From Mesostigma viride (Eukaryota > Streptophyta > Mesostigmatophyceae > Mesostigmatales > Mesostigmataceae), in contig RPFO01000015.1 of assembly GCA_009746045.1 (NCBI GenBank), positions 409,529 to 473,528 on the forward strand: a stretch of DNA of 64,000 bases. The letters run 5' to 3'. A program made the translations under genes and the position numbers. The notes under the pieces were generated by a model. The model had not been told where the DNA came from and did no database searches. It saw only the letters and a list, made by a program, of their open reading frames with translations. The first letter of the stretch is position 1. The number at the start of each line of letters is the position of its first letter. Positions 48,601 through 59,432 of the stretch are shown here, one piece after another.

Positions 48601-51600
48601 CTCGCCGGCGCGTGCATCATGGCGTTTGGCCAGGTTGACATCCCGCAGCGCCTCCAGTGGGAAAACGCTCAAGAAGGCGGCGAGGAACTTGTGTCGGGTG
48701 AGGGACACCGAACCTCCTGTCCAAACGATACCGCACCGAATAACTCGCCCATGGACCCCTGGGGCGGGGCGGCCTGCATCAAGGCTGCCAATGCACATGC
48801 AAGGAGCATTACGCAAAAGGTAGGAGAAGGGCCGGAATTATGCCAACCCTGCCCGGGCTTTATACTCCTGTAGCAAGCGTGCACAGCCCGTGAGTCCAGC
48901 CTCAGCTACCCATGAGTGCTCTAGCTCTGTTTGGGAGAACTTCCACTTAAGGAGGTACTCGCGGCGGCGGCCTCGATTGCGGTGGGCTACAATGTCCTCG
49001 ACCTCATCCTCGGGCTCGCCCGTCTCGGGGTTGAACTCCAAGGGGGCGGGTGCCATGACACGACCTGGGAAGGTGCTCTTGCGGTAAAGCTTCAGCTGGT
49101 CAACGTGGAAAACATTGGACTTCAGCTGCCACGAGTCCGGGATGGCGACAGACACCATCACCTCATTGAACACCTTCTCCACCAGATACGGTCCAAGGAA
49201 TAAGGGGCGGAGCTTGACCTTCAGGCTGTCCTCGAACTTGTGCGAGAAGCGGCCTTGGTGGGGGCCCTCAATTAAAACCAAGTCACCTGCTTCGATTGCA
49301 GGGGTGCGCCTGTCCAGGGTACTTTGGACTCGCGCCATGTACTTGGCACGCGCCTGACGTAGGCCACTTATGGCGCTGGAATGAGCTTGCACCATCCGTT
49401 GTACCAGCTCCCGCGCCCCTGCGACTGTGGAGCGTAGCTCCGTTGTCGTGGTGATGGCTGGGGCGGTCAAGAGATCGGTGGGGGTAAGGGGATGCCTGCC
49501 TGTATCAAGAAAGAACGGGGTATACCCGTGGGCAGAATGGGGGGCATTATTGAGTGAAAACTCAATGAATCCCAGCACTTCGTCCCAATTCCTCCCGTCT
49601 CGATCCAGGTAGTGCCGCAGTGCCTCTTCCACCACCCGATTCACTCTCTCCACCATGTGAGAAGAGCTACTGTGATAGGCCGTACCCATAGACAACTTAG
49701 TCCCGACGACCTGAAAAAATGAGGTCCAAAATTTCGACGTGAACAGCTTGTCCTTGTCGGTGATAAATTGTCGGGGCATGCCATGGAGCCGGAACACATT
49801 GTTTAGGAACAAGTGGGCACACTCTTCCGCCGTCAGGGTGGCCTTGCAGGGGATTAAATGGCATCTCCGCGTGAGCCGGTCCACCACTACCAGGATCTGA
49901 GCATTGCCCGCCTTGGTCTCTGGCAAGGGCCCAATGAAATCCATCATCACCGAGTCCCAAGGGAACATGGGGTCTGGAATTTCCTTTGGAACGCCCTGTT
50001 TGCCCGTATTCCGTGGCTTCATGTGCTGGCAGCTGTCACAGGTACTGACATACTCCCGCACATCCCGAGCCATCTTAGGCCAATAGTAGGACCTCCGGGC
50101 CCTCGCTAACAGCCTGTCCTGGCCTTGGTGTCCCCCCAAGACGGAGTCATGTAACTCAAATAATACCTCAGCGCGGCATATTTGGGGGACATACAAGCGC
50201 CATGAGTCTTGACGGGCCGCCTGGCCACTGACATTCACGTAAAGGAACCCGTTTTGAAACTTGGCTGGGTAGCCGTCCATGCTCTGAGGGCGGGCAGCTA
50301 TGGCTTCATTTGCCTTACCCTCAGTGACCGTGAAGCGCGAGATGAGGCGCTCTAGGTCCGAGCTGATGACGACCGTTGTTGCAGTATTTGCCAACGTGAA
50401 TGCCTCTCCAACGGGCTGCATTGGAGGGTAGACTCCTGTCGCCGGCACCATATGGCTGTACGGGGCCGAAGTCCTTCCCCCCCTGCGGCTGCGCACGTGC
50501 CCTCACGTGCAGGGGTGCTGCCGGCGAGGCGCACGGAATGGTCAACAGTGTCAACCTCCGCGGTTGTGGCGCCACAGAAGAGGAAGGGGCTCATCGGGTC
50601 GCTCAAGCGGTCGCCAAAGGGGGCGACGGGACCATGGGAGGGGATCAACGTCGTGGCCAAAACGTCAAGATCCTCATAAAACCAATAGTCGGGGCGACGC
50701 GACAGGGCGTCAGGGACCGTGTTGTCAAGGCCCTTGACATATTCGATCTTGAACGGACCGAACTGTGCCAAATATTCAAGCCAACGGGCTTGGCGTGGCG
50801 TAAGCGTGGGCTGCGTCAACAAGTGCGTGAGGGGCCGATGGTCGGTCTGGATGATCAAGCGGTACGGGTCCGCAGGGTCGGGTTCGGCCATGGCCACGTT
50901 GAACTGAGCACCCAGAAGATGGTGCCGCCAAGTATGGCAACAGTACACCACGGCCAACAACTCTTGCTGATGGACCGGGTAATTTCTTTCGGCCGGGATC
51001 ATCGTCCGGGAGATATACTCGACCGGTTGGAGACCGAGACCATGGTCTTGGAGCAGCACACCGCCAATAGCAACCTTGCTAGAATCGCTATTGACCACGA
51101 ATGGCTTGGTGGGATCCGGAAGGATGAGGACAGGCGCAGTGGCGAGCCTGGCCTTCAGCAGGTCAAAGGCCTGTTGACACAGGCCTGACCATTCCCACGG
51201 TACGTCCTTCTTGAGGAGGTGAGTAAGCGGGGCCGCAATGGTCGCGAAACGCGGGATGAAGCGGCGATAATACGATACCAAGCCCAAGAAGCTGCGCAAG
51301 GCGCGAACATTCGCGGGAACAGGCCACTGTTGGACGGCGGCGACCTTATCGGGGTCCGTGGACACGCCCTTGTCCGAGAGAATGTGGCCTAGAAAGGGGA
51401 CGCTGCGGCCTGATTCTACCTTGCTGCGGCGGGCGGACAGTTTATTATCCGCCATGATCTGCAGAACCGCGGCAACATCCTCCAAGTGCTCCTCGAACGT
51501 GCGAGAGAAAATGAGGATGTCATCCAAGTAGATGGCCACGCAGGTGCGTTTGTACGGCTGCGTCCCCGGGTCCCACGGGATAGTCGGGTCGCGCAGGTCT

Positions 51601-54600
51601 GCCGAGACCTGGGGCAGCCGACTAGTGCCCATCACCGACCTAAAGAGGTGGTTCATGAGCATCTGAAAAGAGGCAGGGCTGTTACACAAGCCCATGGCCG
51701 CCACGCGGAATTGGTAATGGCCAAAAGGCGTGGCAAAGGCTGTTTTATGGCAATCTTCGGGGGCGATCCGAAGTTGCCAAAAACCGTCTGCACAATCGAG
51801 CACCGTAAAGTACTTGCGCCCTCCACCTTATTAAATATATCATCGATGCGGGGGAGGGGATACTTGGACTTCACGGTGATCGCATTGAGTTTGCGATAAT
51901 CCGTAACCAGACGCCACTTCCCATTGGGTTTGGGCACCAGCAACACGCCCGCGCTGTAAGGGCTATTGCTGGGCTCGATCAAGCCGGCCTCCAACAAGCC
52001 GACCAAGATCTTCTTGAGCTCTGCCAACTCCACGGGTCCCATGCGAAAAATGGGTGAGGTGGTAGGTGGGTGCCCCTCCTGCAAATGAATGCGGTGGAGC
52101 ACCGGTCTGGCCGGGGGAAACGTAGGTGTTTTCTCCTCAAACACGGCTGAATACTGATCGAGCACTGCGTTGAGTCGTTTCACCTCGTCTTCCGACAAGT
52201 CCATGCCAAGCGAGTTTAACGAAACTCCAGCCTGTGCATGCTGGGCGCTGGGCCCGCGCACGTGGGCAAGGGCGTCCAGACGAATGGAGTAAACGGGAGG
52301 AGGCTGCCGGGCTCTCATCATCCGCTTGAACTCCCTTTTGGACATGAGAATGTCCGCAAGGCGACGACGGTCACTCTTGAGGGCAGGCGTGTCATCGGTG
52401 ATGGTCATGCCGTTGGCCGCATACTGCCGCTCAGGTAACCAGAATGACCCATCTGGGAAGTGGGTAACCATGGTACCAAAAGAGACGGTCACCTTGGAGA
52501 TGTGCAGCCAGTCAATCCCTAGGATGATATCAGCCGCTTGTAAGGGAATGACCGTGGCGCGAATGGGCACGCTGGTGCCTTGTACGATAGGGGCCAAGTC
52601 CACATAGCCCGGGGATGGCTGAGTGTAGCCATCCGAGTATCGCACGCGCCGAGCAATGGTATGGGGAGTCGGGGTTACTCCCAGGCGCTGCACTATGGCC
52701 TCACTGATGAAGGTGGTAGCCGCACCACTGTCAATGAGGACCTTGATGCCCTCCAAACAACGCCCAGAGCCCTGGGGGTCTGGTAGGCTTCCAGTGAAGA
52801 GGAGTAGTTGCCGCGGGCCTTCGCTAGGCTCCGCTTGCCATTCCTGGGTCTCTGTCACCACATTACATGGTAACAAAACTTGGGCGACTTGTGCATGGCC
52901 GGGTAAGGTGTCGCCCGGAGTGCCCTCCCGGCCTCTCAGTCCAACGCCTCTCCTGCAGGCCCCTCGTCCACCGGTGTGCCTCGCAGGTGGCCGGATGCGG
53001 CCGCGGAAGAGCCATCATCAGGCTCGGCCGCGTCTGCGGCATCCAGTTGGTTGAGGGCATGCCCAGCTTGCTGGTAGGCGCTTGGGGGCGCCTTGGGTTG
53101 TTGGTACAGCCGGGGCTGTTGGCGCGCTTGTTGCAAGCGTCGGGCACGCTCACCCGCACTGGGAGCTGTGCGCATATTTCGCGCCGGTGGTGGCCTCGAG
53201 GCCATTTGCGGGGAGGCCGCTTGGAAATTGTTGCGTTGCACAGGCGGGGCCTGGTCCAGCGGAGGGAGATCAGGGCACTCACGTTTGATGTGCCCCACGC
53301 GGTTGCAGTGGTAGCACTGAATCCGGGAAGTGTCCAAGGCATTAATGTCCAGGACCTCGCACTGTAGCTCATCCACCCACACGGGGGCGAATCCCAGCTC
53401 ATTGAGTTCCAGTGCATTCACGCGGGGTTTTGGGGTCCGCTGCACCAAGGGAGCTATCTCCGCTAGGTAGGTCTTGATGTCCTGCAGGTTCCATTGAGCC
53501 CAGGAGAGGTGGGCGAATTTCCGCTTCACCTCATCCCGGAATTCGGGTTGCAAGCCCTCATAGAACCTTGCCAAGGCTTCTGGGCCCATCAGGTCATCAA
53601 CCCGCCCAGCTAGAAGCTCGAACTTGGTCATATATTCCCGATAGCTCAGGTTCCCCTGCTTGAACGCCCCAAAAGCCTCCCGGTCCAGCTTGTCTTGGTC
53701 GGGTGGCAGGTACTTGGCCCGTGCTCGCCGAAATAATTCAGCCAAGCTGCTGGGGAAGCCATTGGCCAGGGCGCTTTCGCAATGGAGAGCTTGTCTCACA
53801 TCGGGAGCCAGTGCCTCGCTGGACACCAGCTTGACCTTGATATCCTCGTCCAAGAGCTTGCGATTGTATGTCTCCCAGATGTCGATCTTCTGAGACACTG
53901 CAATCTCCCAAGCCTCAAACTCTTGGTACGAGCAGTCGGGTTTAAACTTGGGAATATCCGACAGCTTGGGCAACGGTGGTAGTCGCCCTGCATTGTGAGT
54001 ATCATCGTCATGATGGCCCATGATACTCGCGGGTCTCCCGGGCCCGGCCACACCTTGCGAGGTGTGCCCACGCGGGTAACCTGCCGGGGGGCTGCACTCA
54101 TCCTCACCCGGGTGCTCATACCCATGTGGGTAGTGGGCGCGGCTTGCATAATGATGGGCGGCGGTGGCCGCTGGGTGCTGCGCTCGTGGGTCACCCGGAG
54201 CCAGGCGGTCGTATGCTGAGTTGGGGAGGGGAATCGCCTCCCCTGCGACCCCGAAGGAAGACCGACCGGTCCGTGCGGTGCCCTGGCCCTGCCCAGCCAT
54301 ATTTGGCGAGGCATGGCCGAAGGGGCTAGCCCCAAGGGGTCCAGGCGCATGATAGGACGCCCGATGCGCAGCTCGGCGAGACCGCGATCGGCTATCATAC
54401 AAGGGTGGCGCCGGGGCGCTGCTGGGCCAAGTGGCCAATGTAGGTTGCGGCAGCACCGTAGGCAGGGCCCCACTCCTACCGTAGTGCAGGGTAACATTAT
54501 TCCCCTGCGCCCCCGCGCCGGCTCCTACACCAAGGGCCGGACCCGCCGACAATCCCGCGATGGATGTTCCACTTGGTGGTCCATTAAGGGGATTCACTAC

Positions 54601-56551
54601 AGGGCTACCAGGTGGTGCACCGGCAGCCGCCGAGGAATTCCCTCCCAAACGTGGGGTTTGTGCTGGGGATGACCCCCTAGAGCCACGCTCACTACTCGGG
54701 CGTGAGTGATTTTGGGTAGCTCTCTCTGCCGCCTCGAGTGCTGCCACGAGGGAAGGGGCAGGAGAGAAGCGATGGGCCTCTCGTCGCCCTCGCTCAACAC
54801 CGTCAGCCATCGCGTGGTGGCTGGTAAAGTGTGAACAATGTGCCTCTAGTCACCTTGGCGGGATGACAAATTAAGCACAAAAATACGTCAATTAAAGGAC
54901 GTGAGATATTACTGCAGCTTGCCGGAGCTGACAGTATGTATCCCAGATATAGGGTATGGGGCAATGGCCAAGACGCCAACTAATGCGTGAAATTGCAACC
55001 CACAAAGCGTTTCCGTTTAAAGCACGCAATATAAGGAGATTCGTTTCCGGACGAATCCCTTAGGTCAACCGGACAAGGCCAGGTTGGGGCATGCAGGAAC
55101 CGCAATATGGGTAACGGGTATGGGCAGTTAGGATTGTGGGGATCCGACCCCCACAATGAATTACTGCAAGCGGAATTAGTAAGGGTTCCGGCCCTTATAT
55201 AATTCCGTTGCTGATCCGGATCAGATTACAGAAAAACGGGACGGGATAGAGGCCACTAGGAAAGTTTCCTCCGAGTCCAGTTTAACACGTATGGCTATTT
55301 AAATAGCGCCTTAATGATTGAGAATGAATGCGAAAGACCTTTGACTTCCTATGCGTCACAGCGCACGATGGTGGCTTAAGAATACTTGTCACACAATACG
55401 AATAAGCTCAAACCCGGAAAACCGGTTTCGTATATTACAATGTTACCACACAGATTAAAACACTCAATGCGGGAAGACTTACACCCAGTAGGCGAGGGAT
55501 TCACACTCGAGCCCACAGGAGATTTACACTCCAGGATTAAGCGATGGTAAATAATCTGTAGAGCAACGTGGTAAATTACGATACAAGGTCCGGATTGCTG
55601 GCATAGCTCGTGCCTTCCTATTTTGTCCCTTCGTCCCCGTTGGTGACTGCGCCTGGCGCTGCCAACCAGGCATGACGTGAGGTCCGCGGGGACGGGCTTC
55701 TCGAACCGTCTAGAACACGTTAAAGACCAGTACGGCTAGAGGCCTCTCCTGAAAAATATCCAAATGTCCGTAGGTACCATCATAACGCATGTGCAGTGCC
55801 ACTTGGCTGTCCGGTAACTCCCATTCAGGCGCTAGGTCTGCCTACGGCGCAAAGGCCAAGTTCGTCAGCAAAACTTCTACACTTATACTTCCACACGGGT
55901 TGCCTCGGCTGCCAACTACTATGGCCTGGGCACTGGCGCCGGATTACGGTCGGCGCCGATCGACCGGGACGGATAATTTATATTTACCACAAACGGCATG
56001 TTGCATCCGTGCAACACGGTTGCCTGGTTTTTACGAACCCCCCTCCCCCTGCCACCCCCATTGACTTGTCAGCCCCCTCACCCCCACACCCGCCCCCCCC
56101 TCGGCCCCACACCCGCCCCCCCCTCGCCCCCCCCTGTTTATTTTTACCATCTCCCCCCCAACCCCTTCTTCCCCACCCCCAGCTGGACACACGTACCGAG
56201 ATGGTGCGGCTGCGGCTAGACAATGACCGGCTAATGGCAGAGCTGCGACAGATGCGCGAGGTGGTGGCCAACATCGTGGGCCGTGTGGGACTCTCCATGC
56301 CGCCAGGTGGCAACGAAACAACGGCCGGGCCACTCATGCTGCCCGGGCCTGCGCCCAATTCCAATATAGGCCTCATGTACAGCCCGCCGTCTTCGTATGC
56401 TGGTCCATTGGGCCTTCCTGGGGCAGGTGCTTACATCATGATTCAGGGTGCCCCCGGGCGGGGCAGCCATGTGGATTCCTCGGGTCTAGTGCGGCTCGAA
56501 TCAGGGCCGCGATTGGCGGCGAGTAATCTGGCTGGTGGTAACTGGAGCTAG
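42669..56551 (+). CDS. Host coiled-coil protein gene (3' exons), retroelement-invaded
   Basis: Three exons are seen: up to 42769 (5' limit hidden by the copia junction at 42668/42669), 46706-46783 and 56183-56551. Donors are GTGAGC and GTACGA; acceptors are C-rich ...CCCCAG. All joins are phase 0. The product begins Pro/Gly-rich (RGPPPGGPPSGGPS). A heptad-like helix follows through all three exons (VADRVDKLVAMVEELG, then LRNDFNRLKLENDFLKEE, then MVRLRLDNDRLMAELRQM), so a parallel coiled coil or leucine zipper is likely. The last about 90 residues are low-complexity Gly/Pro/Ser. No basic DNA-binding region is visible, so I do not call it bZIP. Intron 1 holds a 2.5-kb minisatellite and intron 2 a whole gypsy element. 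The 5' exons are unknown, and the copia gag frame upstream is continuous with the first exon. Confidence 0.65.
42770..43309. other. Intron start with partial exon duplication
   Basis: After the donor at 42770 a second copy of the exon end appears (GAGCATCGCGCAGGTGAGCG near 42821), suggesting a local duplication of the exon-donor boundary. An open frame at 42945-43163 has no recognised domain. Confidence 0.4.
43310..45885. repeat. 74-bp dimeric minisatellite, about 34 copies
   Basis: The unit is two related halves. One has CCCCTTGCTCAGTGAATG, TCTGGATGTTTTCT; the other has CCCCTTGCTCAATGTATT, TCTGAATATTTGTCATTTCC. Units vary at a few fixed positions (T/C in the pyrimidine run, TCAATGTATTT, TCAATGAATTT or TCAATGTTTTT), forming shuffled variant patterns. 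It lies wholly in the intron between 42769 and 46706. Confidence 0.95.
46300..46462. repeat. (CA)n/(CACG)n microsatellite
   Basis: Mixed CACA and CACG units in the same intron of the coiled-coil gene. Confidence 0.85.
47550..48284 (-). repeat. 3' LTR of the gypsy element
   Basis: 735 bp. Read on the minus strand it starts TGTTGCACGG after the polypurine tract and ends ...CGTGTTAAA before the target duplication. Confidence 0.9.
55281..56016 (-). repeat. 5' LTR of the gypsy element
   Basis: 736 bp, about 98% identical to 47550-48284 by eye. Outer end TGTTGCACGG; inner end followed by the primer-binding-site candidate. Confidence 0.9.
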
Positions 56552-57331
56552 TTCTTTGAATACTGCTATCAGCTAAACACATGCGCATCTCTTGAGAGTG
56601 TATGACGCAGCGCTGTGTACCATAAGCGTGCCATGTATGTCACCAACCGGACCTAGAGCTGGTGGCCTGAATAGGAGCCGCGTGATTTTTTGAATGTCCT
56701 AGCAGACTATATTAGTCAGTAGATTATAGTTTGTAAAGCTAGCCAGTATATAAGCTAGCTAGTATAGCTATATCCACTTTATTTAAATTAATCACGCACA
56801 GCCCCGTTGGGGACTCGCAGCATTAATTAATTAATTATTAATTAATTAAATTAACCCTTGTTTTTTTGCAACGCGATACATCGCGTTGTAGGGTTAGAAC
56901 GCGATGTATCACGTTGTAATCTGACACGTGGCAAACCTATTAAACATGCGATTTTTGGTCTGAAACTTTCAAAATAGGTCAGAAACATCTCGTAGAATTC
57001 AAGGAAAAATCCTGGTATTTTTGGTATTTTTTTTGTGACAGCTGCAAACAAATATGTACCACTGAAATCAGGCATTTTCGCGGGACGAAGGTGAAGACGA
57101 CGGCGATGGCGGCAGGTAGATCTCGCCAGTTTTCGCGCGAATTTCAGTGGCTGTTGGGTAGCACGACCATGATGATGCGTTCAAAGGTTGATAATTAGGT
57201 TTCTACGAGTTTGTTGAGGTACTGGGGCAAAGGAAACGTAGTTTTTTCCAGTTTCTCACCCAACTTTCATGCGGAAACCCTGGAAACCGGCATACATATT
57301 ATTACGTCAAGACTCGGGTCTGCTGCGGCAC
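56552..57331. other. 3' flank of the coiled-coil gene; LINE-tail scrap
   Basis: At about 56783-56850 there is a degenerate LINE 3' hairpin (GCCCCGTTGGGGACTCGCAGC) between TTAATTAA tracts, followed by CGCGATACATCGCG palindromes also found at one end of repeat D. No gene is seen in the remainder. Confidence 0.5.
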
Positions 57332-59010
57332 CATGCTTGGTATTTCCATGTTGTTTCGACTTCTTAACACATGTTTATTCATGCCGAACGCCCGGACTCT
57401 CGGCTAAACCGAGATTTGTGCAGACTTTTATTGGGTAGCTCCGGGCATGATGGTGCCTGCAAATAGCGTAAGGCGTGACCGTGGCTATTGGTACGGTATG
57501 CTGTATTTTCCTGGAAATGGCCTCTGCAACCGGCTCAATAGTGCTTGCAGGCGTAAGTATATCATGTTTCTACCTAGTTTCTGCCAGTTTTCCACTTATT
57601 TCTACCGACCTCTGCCCAGCCTCTCTAAGACCGCCATCCTACTCGACGTTGCTTGCATGTCAGCCATAGCAGGTTGCAGTTGTGCAGTATTTAGGTGCTG
57701 TATACGTCGTCAAGCCGTGCATATATCGTGAGGATTGGATGTTGATGGTTTATACTGCGTTGATTGTGCAAGAAGATCAGCTAGGTGCCCATAATCATGG
57801 TGTATAATCATGTGTTGTTAGAATCTTGCCACCATTTGCTAGCATGCATTCCAGCGTCATCTTTGCCTGCATGTAAGCTCATGGATCACTCAACCTATCC
57901 AAGCCTTGCATTACACGTGCCTCTTTCTTTCAGTATTGCACGCGTTATGGAATGAAAACCCAGCACCTCTGTTCCCACGAGGCATGTGCTCAACACGTTG
58001 TGAGAGTGGATGATGCTTTGGCTATGGCTGCCTGATTCAGTCATATTAGGTCATCCAGTCATGATGTTTGATGCATGTTTGATGCAGTATAACTTATACA
58101 ACACCTATTTTCAACGTTTTGACCCTCCAAGCTCACTATGGCCCCGTTTATGGGGCTCGTGTCCAAGCCCGCCCAGCCGGCTGGGCGATATGTCCTCACC
58201 TGGCGTGCCCCCGGCCGCGCGCGGCAGGGCCGCCACCCGTGGACTTTTCGTGATAGACTCGGCATGGACATGTGCTACACTAGACGTGACGGGCTCACCC
58301 CCGGGCAGCCTCCTGGTTTGTCTGTAATATGGAGGCAGATGGTGCGCAAGGATAGATGGCAAGTAGTGATGAAGGAGACCACCCCCAAGCCTGTGGGGGC
58401 TCCGCGTGTGACCAAGTATGGCATTCATAGCGATTCGGGCCGCGGTGCCCACACCCCTGTAACTAGGACCTACTAGATAGCTTATACCATCCATTCAATC
58501 CCATGTTCCCCTCCCGCTGAGGACTTTATGCTCACGTGACGCAGTCACGTGTCTATTAATTAATTAATTAATGGGGCTCGTGTCGTTGCGTAATGTTGTG
58601 AAGGGCTCTCATGTTTCCCACTGCGTTGTAATTGTGATGCTAATGAAAAATAGCTCCAGTGGCCCAATGGGCCTGAGTTTTGTTTCACAGAGCCTGCATA
58701 TGTTGCGCATAGCTCGTGCAAGAAGCCAGATTTTTTTCATGAACCATTTGTGAATAAGCACATGACTTGTGACCTAGAGTCAAGAAATCGCGGTCATGGT
58801 CAGACCCCCCTGTATTCAAACCAGTGTATCTCTCTAATGAAAAAGCATTTTGTAGGTCTGAGTAGCTCAAAAAATCCTTTGATTTATGGGCTTTCAGGAA
58901 AGTCTATACATGACCATGAAAAAAAAATTCCTTAATAGGTGCTATACGCGTTCTAAAAAAAGCTTACAACGCGATACATCGCGTTCTAATTAAAAAAACA
59001 CGGGTTAATA
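57332..59010 (+). repeat. Repeat D copy 2, interrupted by a LINE
   Basis: Inverse of 14875-16828. Without the LINE at 58164-58570 the unit is about 1.25 kb, from ACCATGCTTGGTATTTCC to AAAAAACACGGGTTAA. The two copies look about 95% alike by eye. An AACGCGATACATCGCGTT palindrome lies near the upper end. No domain recognised. Confidence 0.75.
58164..58570 (+). mobile_element. LINE family 2, 407-bp 3' end with 14-bp TSD
   Basis: Flanked by ATGGGGCTCGTGTC at 58150-58163 and 58571-58584; repeat D copy 1 has the empty site (about 16029-16045). It encodes the C-terminal part of a LINE reverse transcriptase protein (GRYVLTWRAPGRARQGRH, LSVIWRQMVRKDRWQVVM) with a stop near 58476. A short 3' region with the hairpin CACGTGACGCAGTCACGTG and a TTAATTAA tail follows. 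5' truncated; the frame of the remnant is intact. Confidence 0.88.
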
Positions 59011-59180
59011 GACACGCGACTGCGTCACGTGAGCATAAGTCCTCAGTGGGAGGGGAACATGGGATGGAATGAAATAGATTAATTAATTAATTAATTAATT
59101 AATAGACACGTGACTGCGTCACGTGAGCATAAGTCCGCATTGGAAGGGGAACATGGAATGGAATGGATTAAAAATAAATT
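59011..59180 (-). mobile_element. Two nested LINE family 2 tail-only fragments
   Basis: Two successive copies of the last about 65 bp of LINE family 2 (hairpin GACTGCGTCACGTGAGC, then CAGTGGGAGGGGAACATGG or CATTGGAAGGGGAACATGG), both inverted and each with a TTAATTAA-type stretch. They are either extreme 5' truncations or one insertion into another's tail. Confidence 0.65.
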
Positions 59181-59432
59181 AAATTAAATTATAACATGCC
59201 TCCGTTGGGAGATCATGTAGCACATATTCCTTGATACAGAGACATATTCCTATAGCACGACGAAAATGGCTGACGGCGGTATGGCTGACGGCGGAGCCCA
59301 GATCTTTTGCGTCTGAGCCCCAAATTCGGTCAGACCACCTGCATTCGATGCGCCTTATTCAGACGTACACGCCAGTATAATCGGTTACGGCTGTAACGCA
59401 GTATTGCCAAAGTTATCACGTGACAAGCAGCT

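Larger units (their letters stand above)
47550..56016 (-). mobile_element. Ty3/gypsy chromovirus, whole-looking
   Basis: 8,467 bp on the minus strand, with LTRs at both ends and a 5-bp target duplication CGGTT (47545-47549 and 56017-56021). A primer-binding-site candidate TGGACTCGGAGG sits just inside the 5' LTR, and a polypurine tract (TTGGGGGGGGAGGTG) lies just before the 3' LTR. Parts in order are gag with a zinc knuckle (CYHCNRVGHIKREC), aspartic protease (LIDSGAATTFIS), reverse transcriptase (YLDDILIFSRT), RNase H, integrase with a zinc-binding head (HHCC type), and a C-terminal chromodomain (YLLKWKFSQTELEHSWV), which defines a chromovirus. The two LTRs differ at about 2%, so the insertion is fairly recent. 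Coding regions are nearly open, with about two breaks. It sits antisense in an intron of the coiled-coil gene. Confidence 0.93.

Noticed and set aside
55796-56180. Upstream extension of the last coiled-coil exon
   Set aside because: It would run through the gypsy LTR and a C-rich tract; the C-rich stretch ending in CCCCAG is the intron's acceptor.
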